In this document: positions 1 through 9,323 of the stretch, one piece after another
How positions within the stretch are numbered: position 1 is the first letter of the stretch
Layout of the letters: every line of letters begins with the position of its first letter
NCBI RefSeq assembly: GCF_014138625.1
Contig: NZ_JACJHY010000006.1
Location: forward strand, 124,001-188,000
Source of the DNA: Aminobacter ciceronei
GTDB taxonomy: Bacteria > Pseudomonadota > Alphaproteobacteria > Rhizobiales > Rhizobiaceae
Reading direction: 5' to 3'
Length of the DNA: 64,000 nucleotides
The notes under the pieces: generated by a model
Seen by the model: the letters and a program-made list of their open reading frames with translations, nothing else
What the model was told of the DNA's origin: nothing
The model's database searches: none
Program-made: the position numbers and the translations under genes

Positions 1-333
1 ATGATCAAGCGCGCGGCACTGGCGCGCGCGCTGGCGCTCGACCCTGACATCGTCTTCCTCGACGAGCCGACGTCGGGTCTCGATCCCATCGGCGCGGCCG
101 AGTTCGACGAATTGGTCGGCAAGATGCGCGATACGATGGGGCTCACCGTCTACATGGTCACCCACGATCTCGACAGCCTGTTTTCGGTTTGCGACCGGGT
201 TGCGGTGCTGGGCAACAAGAAGGTGCTCGTCGAAGGCACGATTGAAGACATGCTGAAGAGCGAAGAGCCGTGGGTAAGGTCGTATTTCCGCGGAAAACGC
301 GCGCGGCAGCTTGATCTTGCCGCAAGAGCATAG
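1..333 (+). CDS. mlaF: Mla/MCE-type ABC transporter ATP-binding protein (3' part)
   Basis: C-terminal 110 residues of the ATPase of a phospholipid (MCE/Mla) ABC importer of the inner membrane. The visible part holds Walker B with the catalytic Glu (IVFLDEP, visible residues 17-23), the D-loop (SGLDP) and the H-loop His (THDLDSL). In MlaF-type ATPases the LSGG signature lies directly before the MIKRAALARAL segment, so the ATG at position 1 is an internal Met and the gene begins left of the window. MlaD follows 14 bp downstream. That this is MlaF rather than another MCE-linked ATPase is inferred from the neighbour. Confidence 0.85.
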   Translation: MIKRAALARALALDPDIVFLDEPTSGLDPIGAAEFDELVGKMRDTMGLTVYMVTHDLDSLFSVCDRVAVLGNKKVLVEGTIEDMLKSEEPWVRSYFRGKRARQLDLAARA

Positions 334-347
334 AATGGAATGATGTG

Positions 348-1721
348 ATGGAGACCAGGGCAAACTACGTCATTGTCGGCATCTTCACGCTGTTTGCCGT
401 TCTGGCCGCCTTTGCGTTCGTCTATTGGACGGCGGCAATCGGTGAACGCGGCGAGACGGCAACGTTGCGAGTCCGTATTCCCGGCTCCGCGTCGGGCCTG
501 GCCAGGGGCAGCTTCGTGCTGTTCAACGGCGTCAAGGTCGGCGACGTCCGGCGCGTCTATCTCGACATTTCCAATCCCCAGGTGGCGATCGCCGACGCCG
601 AGATCGACAAGCTGACGCCGATCACCCGGTCGACACAGGCGGATATCGGCCTCGCCGGCCTGACGGGACAGGCCAATATCGAGCTCAAGGGTGCCAACAT
701 CAAGGAGCCCAACCTGCTCGACCAGGCCGAGGCGGAGGGCAAGATCGCCGAGATCGTTGCCAATCCGTCCGCCGTGACCAATCTGCTGCAGACGGCGCAG
801 GACATCTTCAAGCGCGCCGACGCCGTGTTGAACAATCTGGAAGGCTTCACCAACGACGTCCGCGGGCCGCTGACCGAGACCGTCGGCAACGCCCAGAAAT
901 TCTCCGAGTCGCTGGCGCGAAATGCCGATGGCGTCGACAAGTTCCTGGCGAGCGTGAGCGCGCTGTCGGAGCAACTTTCGGCGGTGTCGGGCAAGCTCGA
1001 CGGCACGATCGAGGCGGCGGAAGGCCTGCTCAAGTCGGTCGACCGCGACAAGGTCAAGAACATCGTCGCCAGTGTCGATACGTTCACCAAGAACCTGAGC
1101 GCCCAGAGCGACCAGCTCGACGGCATCGTCAAGGGCGTCAACACCGCGGTCGCCTCGATCAACGATTTCGCCCAGAAGACGCAGCAGACGCTGACCAAGG
1201 TCGATGGCGTGCTCGATGGCGTCGATGCGGCCAGCGTGCGCGAATCGCTCGACAACATCCGCAAGGCCAGCGAAAGCGCCAACCAGGCCGCGGCCGACGT
1301 CGCCAAGGTCACCGAAAAGTTCGGCGACCGTGCCGACGATATCGACCAGATCATTACGGACGCCAAGCAGCTGGCGTCGCGCCTCAACGCCGCTTCGGTG
1401 CGCGTCGACGGCGTCATGGCCAAGGTCGACAAGCTGCTCGGCTCGGGCGAGGCGGAGGGCGTCATGTCGGACGCCAGCGCCACCTTGAAGTCGTTCAAGC
1501 AGGTGGCCGACACGCTGAATTCGCGGCTCGCGACGATCATGGACGGCCTGTCCCGCTTCTCCGGCCAGGGGCTGCGCGACGTCGACGCGCTGGTGCAGGA
1601 CTCCAGGCGTTCGATCAGCCGCATCGAACAGGCCATTTCCGACCTGGAGCGCAATCCGCAACGCATCATCACCGGCGGCGAGGGCTCGGTGCGCGAGTTT
1701 GACGGCCGGGTGCGTCGTTGA
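348..1721 (+). CDS. mlaD: MlaD family (MCE domain) protein
   Basis: Periplasmic, membrane-anchored MCE protein of 457 aa that carries lipid between the outer and inner membranes. It has one N-terminal membrane helix (about residues 7-29), an MCE domain (about 38-120), and a long Ala/Asp/Val-rich helical C-terminal region to residue 457 likely to be coiled coil, much longer than E. coli MlaD. The start METRANY is the usual one for alphaproteobacterial MlaD. A GTG three bases upstream would add one residue. Its stop overlaps a possible TTG of the next gene, so the operon is tightly packed. Confidence 0.88.
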   Translation: METRANYVIVGIFTLFAVLAAFAFVYWTAAIGERGETATLRVRIPGSASGLARGSFVLFNGVKVGDVRRVYLDISNPQVAIADAEIDKLTPITRSTQADIGLAGLTGQANIELKGANIKEPNLLDQAEAEGKIAEIVANPSAVTNLLQTAQDIFKRADAVLNNLEGFTNDVRGPLTETVGNAQKFSESLARNADGVDKFLASVSALSEQLSAVSGKLDGTIEAAEGLLKSVDRDKVKNIVASVDTFTKNLSAQSDQLDGIVKGVNTAVASINDFAQKTQQTLTKVDGVLDGVDAASVRESLDNIRKASESANQAAADVAKVTEKFGDRADDIDQIITDAKQLASRLNAASVRVDGVMAKVDKLLGSGEAEGVMSDASATLKSFKQVADTLNSRLATIMDGLSRFSGQGLRDVDALVQDSRRSISRIEQAISDLERNPQRIITGGEGSVREFDGRVRR

Positions 1722-1801
1722 CATCGCCGGCATGCAATCGCATGAAGGCAAATGAGGGGTGTTCGCGCGCGGCGCGGGTGAGTCTGTTTCGGGGACAGCA
1801 C

Positions 1802-2401
1802 GTGAAGGCTGCTAGATCAACTTTGCTGCTGACCGCAGTCACGCTTGCGCTGTCCGGCTGCACCTCGTTGTTCGTCAGTACGCCGCCGCCGCTCGACACC
1901 TACGAGCTGACTGCGCCCGCTGTCGACGGCCGTAACGGCCCGAGCCGCCGCCAGATCCTGATTGCCGAACCGTCGGCGCTCAAATCGCTGGATGGCCAGA
2001 GCATCGTCATCAAGCCATCGCCCGGGTCGATACAGTTCCTCAAGGGGGCGCAGTGGTCGGACAGGCTGCCGCGCATCGTCCAGGCACGGCTCGCCGAAAC
2101 CTTCCAGCGCGCCGGCGGCTATATCGGCGTCGGCAAGCCGGGCGAGGGCCTGGCCATCGACTATCAGGTGATCGTCGAGCTGCGCAGCTTCGAGATCAAG
2201 GTCGGCGGCGGCGAACGCGCCGACGTCGAGCTGTTCGTCAGGCTGCTCAACGACCGCAACGGTCAGGTGCGCGCGTCGCGCGTCTTCACTGCGAGCGCCC
2301 CGGTTTCCGGCAGCGGCAACGATGCCTATGCGGCGGCGCTCGACAGCGCATTCGGCCAGGCCGCTACCGAAATCGTCAAATGGACTGAGACGCTGATCTG
2401 A
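1802..2401 (+). CDS. ABC-type transport auxiliary lipoprotein (PF03886-like)
   Basis: Putative 199-residue lipoprotein that closes the Mla operon, probably the outer-membrane partner of the MlaD channel. The GTG at 1802 is chosen because it gives a compact lipoprotein signal: positively charged start, hydrophobic core, and lipobox LSGC with Cys about residue 20. In-frame starts at 1718 (TTG) and 1742 (ATG) would put 20-28 extra polar residues before the signal peptide. The rest matches the fold of auxiliary lipoproteins such as PqiC (family resemblance from memory). It is convergent with the giant minus-strand gene beyond 2679. Confidence 0.75.
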   Translation: MKAARSTLLLTAVTLALSGCTSLFVSTPPPLDTYELTAPAVDGRNGPSRRQILIAEPSALKSLDGQSIVIKPSPGSIQFLKGAQWSDRLPRIVQARLAETFQRAGGYIGVGKPGEGLAIDYQVIVELRSFEIKVGGGERADVELFVRLLNDRNGQVRASRVFTASAPVSGSGNDAYAAALDSAFGQAATEIVKWTETLI

Positions 2402-2611
2402 CCAGGTCGGTAGGGAATGAGGCACTAGGGCAGTAAGGGCAGTAGGTTCCCGAATTCTTCCGGTCTGCTCGCCTGGGTTCTTGACGCTTCCTTTCCAACG
2501 TGGCGCGCATCTCTCAATGCAACATTCGGCTGCCAAATCGGCGCAGGCCCCGGCGCTTGCCATGTGACCCAGCGCAGATCAACGCCACAAATCCCAACTT
2601 CAGACAGCAAA

Positions 2612-2661
2612 AGGGCAGTAGGTTACCCCACTGCCCCATTTCCTTATTGCCATACTGCCCT
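2612..2661. terminator. Inverted repeats between convergent genes
   Basis: The 277-bp gap between two convergent genes contains AGGGCAGTA (2612-2620) and its exact complement TACTGCCCT (2653-2661). A tighter alternative pairs GGGCAGT (2613-2619) with ACTGCCC (2630-2636) around a 10-nt loop. The same GGGCAGTA word occurs twice more near 2427-2443. The structure could act as a bidirectional terminator, but there is no clean T-tract, so this is tentative. The rest of the gap shows no gene. Confidence 0.35.
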
Positions 2662-2678
2662 CACGGGCCGCGGCAGCC

Positions 2679-5600
2679 TTACTTCAGGCGGCCGGCCGCA
2701 TGCGCGAGCATCGTGTAGACCTTACCGGTATCCGAGGTCAGATAGGTCTTGGTCATGATGCTGTCGCGGTCGTTGCGCGAGACGTCCTTCAGCAGCTTCT
2801 CGAAGTCGTCGCAATAGCGGTCGACGGCCGAGCGGAACTCGCCATCCGACTGATATTTACGGCGGATCTCGTCGAAGGTCTGCTGACCCTTGAGCGTGTA
2901 GAGGCGGCGGGTGAAGACGTCGCGCTCGCCGCGGCGATAGCGGTCCCAAAGCTCGATCGAGGCGTCGTGGTCGATGGCGCGGGCGATGTCGACCGACAGC
3001 GAGTTGAGCGACTCTACGACGTGCAGCGGCGAACGCTGGGCAGGCACGGCGCGTGGTTCTGCCTGGGCGGCGCCACGGGTCAGCTGCTCTTCGCGTGAAG
3101 CACCGGTCAACAGATCGCGGACCCAACCGCCCTGCTGCTGGCCGCCACGGCTGGCGGCCGGTTCACGTGCCGGCTGCTGCTGCGGGGCAGGAGTGGCCGG
3201 GCGCTCGATGTCGAGCGTTCCGCGCAGACCGGCGCCACCAAGCGGCACCTGGGGTGCCGGCGTTTCGCGACGCTGCTCGGGCTGCGGCGCGGGGCGACGC
3301 GGCGCCGGCTGCTGCGCAGGGCGCAGCGAGGCATCGGAGACATCGACGCCGCGGCCCGACTTGGCGACGATCGCCGACAGTTCCTTGAGCGCGTTGATCT
3401 GCTCGGAAACCGCGCGGCGGATGGCCGTCGTCGATTCCTTGGCTTCCTCAGGCATGTCGAGCACGCCCTTCTTGAGCTCGGCGCGGGTGCTTTCGAGCTC
3501 GGTCTTGATCGAGCCTGCGGTGCGGCGCATGTCCTCGGTGGCGTCGGCGAAACGCTTGGTCGCCGTCTCGACGACGTCGGAGATCGCCGCACGGATCTTG
3601 TCCGCCGACTCCATCGTCTTGCCTTCGGCGTTTTCCAGCGTCTGGCCAACCAGGCGCTCGAACGACTGCATGACGCGCTCGAGGTCTTCCGACTTCTTGA
3701 CCAGGCCGACAGCCAGGTCTTCCAGCGACGACTGGCGCTCAAGCGTGTGCTCGAGGTTGCTCTGCGCCGAGGACAACAGGTTGGAAGCGCTCGACAGCAG
3801 GCGGCTGTGCTCGTCGAACTTGGTGGCGATGGACGCCACCTCGCGCAATGTGCTGGACGACAGGTCGGTCAGGCGATTGGTGTTCGAGTCGACCAGGCGG
3901 GCGGCGCTCGAGAAGGTCTGAGCGGCCTTTTCGGTGGTGTTGGCGAAGTTCGAGGTGCTGCTGGTCAGGCGCTCGTCGACATTGGCGAGGTTTGCCGTCG
4001 CCTGGTCGATGAGGTTGCCCAGCTGCGCGCTCGACGTCGTCATGCGGCCGATCAGGTCGGCGACGCTTTCGGCGAGCGTCGAACGTGCACCCTCGACAGC
4101 CGACAGCGTCTCGGCCGTGCGGTTGGCGAGCGCGTCGACGAGAGCGGCGTTTTCCGAACGCAGCTTTTCGGTGGCACGTGCGGTCGCTTCTTCCATCGAG
4201 CGGTGAAGCTCGCTGCCGCTTTCGGCGAAGCGGTCGACCAGCGGGCGCGCCGTCTCGTCGAGGATCTTGGCGATCTCGTTCGAGCGTTCGGTCAGCATCG
4301 CGTTGAGTTCACGCGTGTTGGTGCCAATGGTGCGTGCAGCTTCGTTGGTGCTCTGGCCGATATGCTGGCCGACGGCGGTGAAGGTCTCGGCGATGACGTT
4401 GGCACGGGCGACAAGCTGTGCCTCGGCCTGGGTGACCTGTTCGTTGAGCTTCTGGCCCATCGATTCCGCGCCATAGGCGAGGCGGTTCTCGGCGCTCGAC
4501 AGATGTTCGCCGATACGGGCTGCGACGCTTTCGGCGCCGGCAGCCAGGCGCTCATCGACATTGGCAAGCGTTTCTTCGATGGCGCGGGCGCGGGCATCGA
4601 GATCGGCCGAGGTGCGATGGGCGCGGGCAACGACGCGCTGTTCGGTCTCGTTGAAGGCGCTGGCGATCAGTGCCGCATGCTCGCCGATGCCCGAAGTGCT
4701 CTCGGTGACGCGGGCGGCAAGCTGGCGTCCTGCCTCGTCGAAGGCCTGGCCGATTTCCGATGCGCGGCCGAGCAAGGCCTCTGACGTCTGGTCGACGCGT
4801 GCAGCGATGCGGCTGTCGGCTTCGTCGAAGGCGCGGCTGATCTCGGCAGCGCGGCCAAGTAGCGTTTCCGCTGTCTGGTCGACGCGTGCAGCGATGCGGC
4901 CGTCGGCTTCTTCGAAGGTCCGGCTGATTTCGGCGGCGCGCCCAAGCAGCGATTCTGCCGTACGGTCGACACGGGCAGCGATGCGGCCGTCGGCTTCTTC
5001 GAAGGTACGGCCGATTTCGGCGGCACGGCCGGCAAGCGTGTCGGCGGTCTGGGCCGCACGCGCCGCGAGCCTTTCGTCGGCCTCCTCGAAGTTGCGCACG
5101 ATTTCGCCGGCACGGCTGCCGAGCGTCGCCGAGCTGTCGGCGACCCGAGCGGCAATACGTTCGTCGGCTGCATCGAAGATGCGGCTGAGTTCGCCGGCGC
5201 GGCTGCCCAGCGAATCCGCGCCTTCGGCGATACGGGCGGCGAGCTTCTCGTCGGCAGTGTCGAAGATGCGGCCGAGCTCGGAGGCGCGGGCGGCAAGCGC
5301 GTCAGCGGATTCGCCGATGCGCATGCCCAGGCGTTCGTCCGCGGTGTCGAAGTTGCGCAGGATGTCGCCGGCACGAGCCGACAGGGCATCCGCGGTTTCG
5401 ATGGCGCGGGCGATCAGCGAGCGGTCGGCTGCGTCGAAGGTGCTGGCGATCTCGCCTGCCTTCGCCGACAGCGTGTCGGCAGTCTCTTCGGCACGCGCCA
5501 GCAGCGCGTTCGACGTTTCGTCGGCGCGGGCGGCAAGGCGACGGTCGGCGTCGTCGAAGGCACGGGCGATGTCTTCGGCCCGCGCGAGCAGGGCGCTCGA

Positions 5601-8600
5601 TGTCTGCTCGGCACGCTCGGCAATGACGCGGTCGGCGTCGCTGAAGGCCTTGCCTGCCTCTTCGTTGAGAGCTGCGGTCACTTCCATGACCTTTTCGCGC
5701 AGGGCGCCGGCAACGAAGACGGCGCTCTTTTCGAGCACGCCGCGGACATTGTCGACACCCAGCGACAGGGCGCGTTCCATGGTGGAGGTGCGCTCTTCGA
5801 TGACGCCGGTCTGGCGGCGGAAGCTCTCTTCGATCTTCTCGATATCGCCGGCAATCGCGTCGGAGATGTCGACGCGGCGTGCGGCGATCTGGTCGATGTG
5901 GCCCGATATGGCCAGGTCGATGTCACGGCGGGCTTCGCTGAGCTTGCCGAGATCCTCATCGAGTGCACGGGCCATCGTGTCGCGGCCTTCGGCGAGCTTG
6001 CCGACATGGCCGGCGACGATGTTGTCGATGGTGGCGCGGCTGTCGTTCAGCATGGCGAGATCGGCTTCGAGCGCCTTGGTCAGCGTGTCGCGGCCGGCGG
6101 CCAGCTTGTCGACCTGGCCGAGCATCATGCCGTCGATCTTGGCGAGGTCGGCTTCCAGCGCGCGGCGCAGGATGTCGCGGCCTTCTGCCAGTTTCTCGAC
6201 CTGGCCGGCAACGAGGCCGTCGATGCCCGAGCGGCTTTCGGCCAGCTTGGCGAGGTCGTCTTCAAGCGCCATGGACAAGGTGCTGCGTTCGGCAACCAGG
6301 CGTTCGGCGTGGCTCGATACGAGGCCCTTGACGCTGTCGAGGTCGGCTTCGAGCGACCGGGTCAGCATGGCGCGGTCTTCGGCGAGCTTCTCCGACTGGG
6401 ATGCAACGGTGTTTCGGATGGCATTGAGGTCGGCTTCGAGGGCGCGCTTGAGGATATCGCGGCCTTCGGCCAGCTTCTCGACCTGGCCGGCGACGAGGCC
6501 GTCGATTCCCGAGCGGCTTTCAGCCAGCTTGGCGAGATCATCTTCCAGCGCCTTGGACAGCGTACCGCGCTCGGCGACCAGGCGTTCGGCGTGGCTCGAC
6601 ACAAGGCCTTTGACGCTGTCGAGGTCGGCCTCGAGCGAACGCGACAGCATGGATCGATCCTCGGCAAGCTTTTCCGACTGTGCCGTGATCGTGCTGTGGA
6701 TCGCATTGAGATCGGATTCGAGGGCGCGCTTGAGGATGTCGCGGCCTTCGGCCAGCTTTTCGACCTGCCCGGCGACGAGGCCATCGATGCCGGATCGGCT
6801 TTCGGCCAGCTTGGCGAGATCGTCTTCCAATGCCTTGGACAGGGTGCTGCGCTCGGCGATCAGCCGTTCGGCATGGCTCGACACGAGCCCCTTGACGTTG
6901 TCGAGGTCGGTCTCGAGCGCGCGCTTGAGGATGTCGCGGCCTTCGGCCAGCTTCTCGACCTGGCCAGCGACGAGACCGTCGATGCTGGCGCGGCTGTCCG
7001 CCAGCTTGGCGAGATCGGTTTCCAGCGTCTTGGAGAGCAGAGTGCGCTCGCCGGCAAGTTTTTCGGCATGGCCTTCGATCAGGCCGTGGACGTTGGCGAT
7101 GTCGGTTTCCAGGCTGCGCGACAGTTCGGCGCGATCGGACGCGATCTTGGAGGAATGGCCGTCAACGAGCGCCTTGATGCCGGCGAGGTCGGTTTCGAGC
7201 GCGTTGGCCAGGATGGCGCGGCCCTCGGCGATCTTCTCGACCTGGCCGGCGACGAGGCCGTCGATGCTCGCGCGGCTGTCGGCGAGCTTTCCGAGATCAG
7301 CTTCGAGCGCACGCGACAGGATGTTGCGGCCTTCGGCCAGCTTGCCGACGTGGCCAGCGACCATTTCATCAATGTTCGTACGGGCTTGGACGAGTTTCTC
7401 GGAGTCTTCGACGAGCGCCTGGGCAAGCTGTTCACGGCCCTGGGCGAGCTGCCTGAACTGGCTGCTGAGCGTGTCGTCGATTGCCTGGCGCGACTGCTCC
7501 AGCTTGCGCATGTCGTCGTCGAGGGCACGCGTGATCAGGCTGCGGCCTTCGGCAAGCTTCTGCACCTGGAAGCCGACGGCAGCCTCGATGCTGGCGCGAC
7601 CCTCGGCGAACTTGCTGAGGTCGTCGCGTAGCGCTGCTGCCATGCGGTCGCGCGCTTCGGAGAGCTTGGTGGTGTGGTCTTCCACGGCCTGCTCGATGCC
7701 GACGCGGGCCTCGGACAGACGCTGGATGTCGCCGTCGAATGCGCGCGACACCTGATGGCGGGCTGCTTCCATGCGGCCGGCGAAATCGCTGGCGCGGGCT
7801 TCGAGCATGGTCGAGGTCGAGGTGATGATGTCGGCGAGGTCGGTGCCGATCTGGGTCTTGCCCTGGTCGATCATCGCCGACAGCGAGTCACGGCCCTGGA
7901 CGAAGGTGGTGGCGATTTCGCGCGCACGCTCGACCAGCGTCTCGTTGATCTGGCGGGCGCGGGCTTCGAGAGCGGCATTGAGCTTGGCAGTGCCGGTGTC
8001 GAGCGCTTCGGCGCGGGTCTGGAATTCGCCGATCAGCGCCTGGCCGCGTTCAGCCAGCGTGCGCTCGATGCCGTGCAGGCTCGCCTCGAATTCAGAGTTG
8101 ATCGTCTTGGCAGCGCCGCCGAGCAGCGAGACCATGCCCGAGGTGCGGTTGTCGAGCAGGTCGGTCAGCGAGCGGGTCACCTCGTCGGTGCTCTGCGTCA
8201 GCTTGGCGATGCGGGTGTCGAGCAGGCTGGCGAAGGCTTCGCCTGAGGTCGACAGGCGGTCGCTCAGCGAATCCATGCGGTTGTCGATCGCCTCGAACAG
8301 GCCCATGCCGCCTTCGTTGATGCGGTCGATGAGCGTGTCACCGGAATTGGTGATCGTCATCGACAGCTTGGTCGAGGCATTCAGGATGCTGTCACGGATG
8401 ATGTCGCTGGCCGAGCCGAGTTCGTCGCGCAGCGTCTCATGGGCGCCGGAGATCGAGGCGCGGACGCGCTCCGCGTGGGAGACGACGGCCTCGCGCTCGC
8501 TGCCGAGACCATCGACGAGCGAACGGATGCGGGCGGCGTTCTCGGAATAGGAGCGCTCGATCTGGTTGACTTCGGTGTGGACGAGCGTTTCGAGCTCGAC

Positions 8601-9323
8601 GGCACGCGCCAGCGTGCGTTCGATGCCTTCGCCCATGGCCGCCACCTCGCGGCGCACGGCCTGGCCGACCATCATGACGCGGTCCTGTGCCATGTTTTCG
8701 GGCTCGGCGAGGCGGAAGGCGACTTCGGTCATCGACTGCGCGGCAATGCGCATTTCCTGGGCGCGGCGGATCATCGCGGCAAAAGCCCAGAACAGCGCGA
8801 TCGGCACGATGGTGGCGACGAGCAGCATCAGCAGGCCGGGACGTGCCAGCGCGTCGTCGAACGAGCGGATGGTCCAGATGCTGGGCGTGACGATGCGATC
8901 GGCCAGCGCCACGGCACCGGCAACCCATGCGACCGAAACCAGGCCGACCATCCAATAGATGGTGCTCGATGCGCGGCGGTTGAGGCTGTGCAGGAGCGAC
9001 TTGTAATCCTTGGCGCGATCGTCGTTCGCGGGCTTGAAGCCTTCGGGCTGCAGCGGGCGGGTTTCGACGGGGCGCAACTGGGTCGGCGGCTCGGCTGCGC
9101 GTGCCACGGGGGCGGGCTCGACCTTCGGCGCAGCAGCCTTCTGCTTGCGGCCTTCACGTGCCAATTCTTCAGCTGCCTGCGAAATCTGTGCTTCGAGATC
9201 GTCCATCGACGCGGCCATGTCGAGGCCGCCTTCGTCGCCGCTCAGGTCGAGGTCGAGCGCCTGCTCGAGCTCCTTGGCCACGTCGAGATCGAGGTTCTTT
9301 GTCGGAGTGGATTTCTTCGCCAT
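2679..9323 (-). CDS. Giant membrane-anchored coiled-coil repeat protein, GPR (growth pole ring)-like
   Basis: A 2214-residue protein. Layout: an acidic N-terminal region (1-110), two membrane helices (about 122-144 and 163-184) that put both ends in the cytoplasm, then about 1800 residues of Ala/Glu/Asp/Arg-rich helical repeats. A first repeat zone (about 530-1160) cycles LAEGRDIL-, LAESRSGID- and VKGLVSSHAE-like blocks of 18, 18 and 11 or 29 residues. A second (about 1225-1580) has roughly twelve 29-residue repeats of ADERIAARV-type. A Pro/Gln-rich linker (about 1990-2100) precedes a compact C-terminal domain. Size, membrane anchor and apolipoprotein-like repeats match the growth pole ring protein known from Agrobacterium tumefaciens, which forms a ring at the growing pole and is needed for polar growth. 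The assignment is by architecture recalled from knowledge, not by alignment. A methyl-accepting or kinesin-like annotation would be misleading. Confidence 0.72.
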   Translation of the reverse strand: MAKKSTPTKNLDLDVAKELEQALDLDLSGDEGGLDMAASMDDLEAQISQAAEELAREGRKQKAAAPKVEPAPVARAAEPPTQLRPVETRPLQPEGFKPANDDRAKDYKSLLHSLNRRASSTIYWMVGLVSVAWVAGAVALADRIVTPSIWTIRSFDDALARPGLLMLLVATIVPIALFWAFAAMIRRAQEMRIAAQSMTEVAFRLAEPENMAQDRVMMVGQAVRREVAAMGEGIERTLARAVELETLVHTEVNQIERSYSENAARIRSLVDGLGSEREAVVSHAERVRASISGAHETLRDELGSASDIIRDSILNASTKLSMTITNSGDTLIDRINEGGMGLFEAIDNRMDSLSDRLSTSGEAFASLLDTRIAKLTQSTDEVTRSLTDLLDNRTSGMVSLLGGAAKTINSEFEASLHGIERTLAERGQALIGEFQTRAEALDTGTAKLNAALEARARQINETLVERAREIATTFVQGRDSLSAMIDQGKTQIGTDLADIITSTSTMLEARASDFAGRMEAARHQVSRAFDGDIQRLSEARVGIEQAVEDHTTKLSEARDRMAAALRDDLSKFAEGRASIEAAVGFQVQKLAEGRSLITRALDDDMRKLEQSRQAIDDTLSSQFRQLAQGREQLAQALVEDSEKLVQARTNIDEMVAGHVGKLAEGRNILSRALEADLGKLADSRASIDGLVAGQVEKIAEGRAILANALETDLAGIKALVDGHSSKIASDRAELSRSLETDIANVHGLIEGHAEKLAGERTLLSKTLETDLAKLADSRASIDGLVAGQVEKLAEGRDILKRALETDLDNVKGLVSSHAERLIAERSTLSKALEDDLAKLAESRSGIDGLVAGQVEKLAEGRDILKRALESDLNAIHSTITAQSEKLAEDRSMLSRSLEADLDSVKGLVSSHAERLVAERGTLSKALEDDLAKLAESRSGIDGLVAGQVEKLAEGRDILKRALEADLNAIRNTVASQSEKLAEDRAMLTRSLEADLDSVKGLVSSHAERLVAERSTLSMALEDDLAKLAESRSGIDGLVAGQVEKLAEGRDILRRALEADLAKIDGMMLGQVDKLAAGRDTLTKALEADLAMLNDSRATIDNIVAGHVGKLAEGRDTMARALDEDLGKLSEARRDIDLAISGHIDQIAARRVDISDAIAGDIEKIEESFRRQTGVIEERTSTMERALSLGVDNVRGVLEKSAVFVAGALREKVMEVTAALNEEAGKAFSDADRVIAERAEQTSSALLARAEDIARAFDDADRRLAARADETSNALLARAEETADTLSAKAGEIASTFDAADRSLIARAIETADALSARAGDILRNFDTADERLGMRIGESADALAARASELGRIFDTADEKLAARIAEGADSLGSRAGELSRIFDAADERIAARVADSSATLGSRAGEIVRNFEEADERLAARAAQTADTLAGRAAEIGRTFEEADGRIAARVDRTAESLLGRAAEISRTFEEADGRIAARVDQTAETLLGRAAEISRAFDEADSRIAARVDQTSEALLGRASEIGQAFDEAGRQLAARVTESTSGIGEHAALIASAFNETEQRVVARAHRTSADLDARARAIEETLANVDERLAAGAESVAARIGEHLSSAENRLAYGAESMGQKLNEQVTQAEAQLVARANVIAETFTAVGQHIGQSTNEAARTIGTNTRELNAMLTERSNEIAKILDETARPLVDRFAESGSELHRSMEEATARATEKLRSENAALVDALANRTAETLSAVEGARSTLAESVADLIGRMTTSSAQLGNLIDQATANLANVDERLTSSTSNFANTTEKAAQTFSSAARLVDSNTNRLTDLSSSTLREVASIATKFDEHSRLLSSASNLLSSAQSNLEHTLERQSSLEDLAVGLVKKSEDLERVMQSFERLVGQTLENAEGKTMESADKIRAAISDVVETATKRFADATEDMRRTAGSIKTELESTRAELKKGVLDMPEEAKESTTAIRRAVSEQINALKELSAIVAKSGRGVDVSDASLRPAQQPAPRRPAPQPEQRRETPAPQVPLGGAGLRGTLDIERPATPAPQQQPAREPAASRGGQQQGGWVRDLLTGASREEQLTRGAAQAEPRAVPAQRSPLHVVESLNSLSVDIARAIDHDASIELWDRYRRGERDVFTRRLYTLKGQQTFDEIRRKYQSDGEFRSAVDRYCDDFEKLLKDVSRNDRDSIMTKTYLTSDTGKVYTMLAHAAGRLK
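4600..5645 (-). repeat. Array of about twelve 87-bp (29-residue) tandem repeats in the GPR-like gene
   Basis: In the protein, segments beginning ADRSLIAR, ADERLGMR, ADEKLAAR, ADERIAAR, ADERLAAR, ADGRIAAR and ADSRIAAR recur every 29 residues, with a conserved centre (ADxL..RA.EI) and end (F-D/E-E/D/A). Copies in the middle (ADGRIAARVDQT-type, DNA about 4780-5000) are almost identical, and those at the edges are diverged. This suggests growth by duplication in the middle of the array. Confidence 0.8.
6171..7211 (-). repeat. 282-bp nested repeat units in the GPR-like gene
   Basis: The same codons (plus-strand GATGTCGCGGCCTTC-type) recur at 6171, 6453, 6735, 6930 and 7212. The spacings are 282, 282, 195 and 282 bp, that is 94, 94, 65 and 94 residues, all in frame. 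Each 94-residue unit is built from 29+18+11+18+18 residue helical blocks. The 195-bp unit lacks one 18+11 block. The pattern shows in-frame duplication and deletion of sub-blocks. Confidence 0.8.

Noticed and set aside
1-3. ATG at position 1 as a real start of the ABC ATPase
   Set aside because: It follows where the LSGG signature belongs and would remove the Walker A half of the domain; the gene is cut by the window.
4561-7755. Very long open frame (over 1000 codons) on the plus strand opposite the GPR-like gene, and another at 5898-7631
   Set aside because: Repetitive GC-rich coding sequence keeps the opposite frames open by chance; the compositions are Ser/Arg-rich or low-complexity and resemble no protein family.
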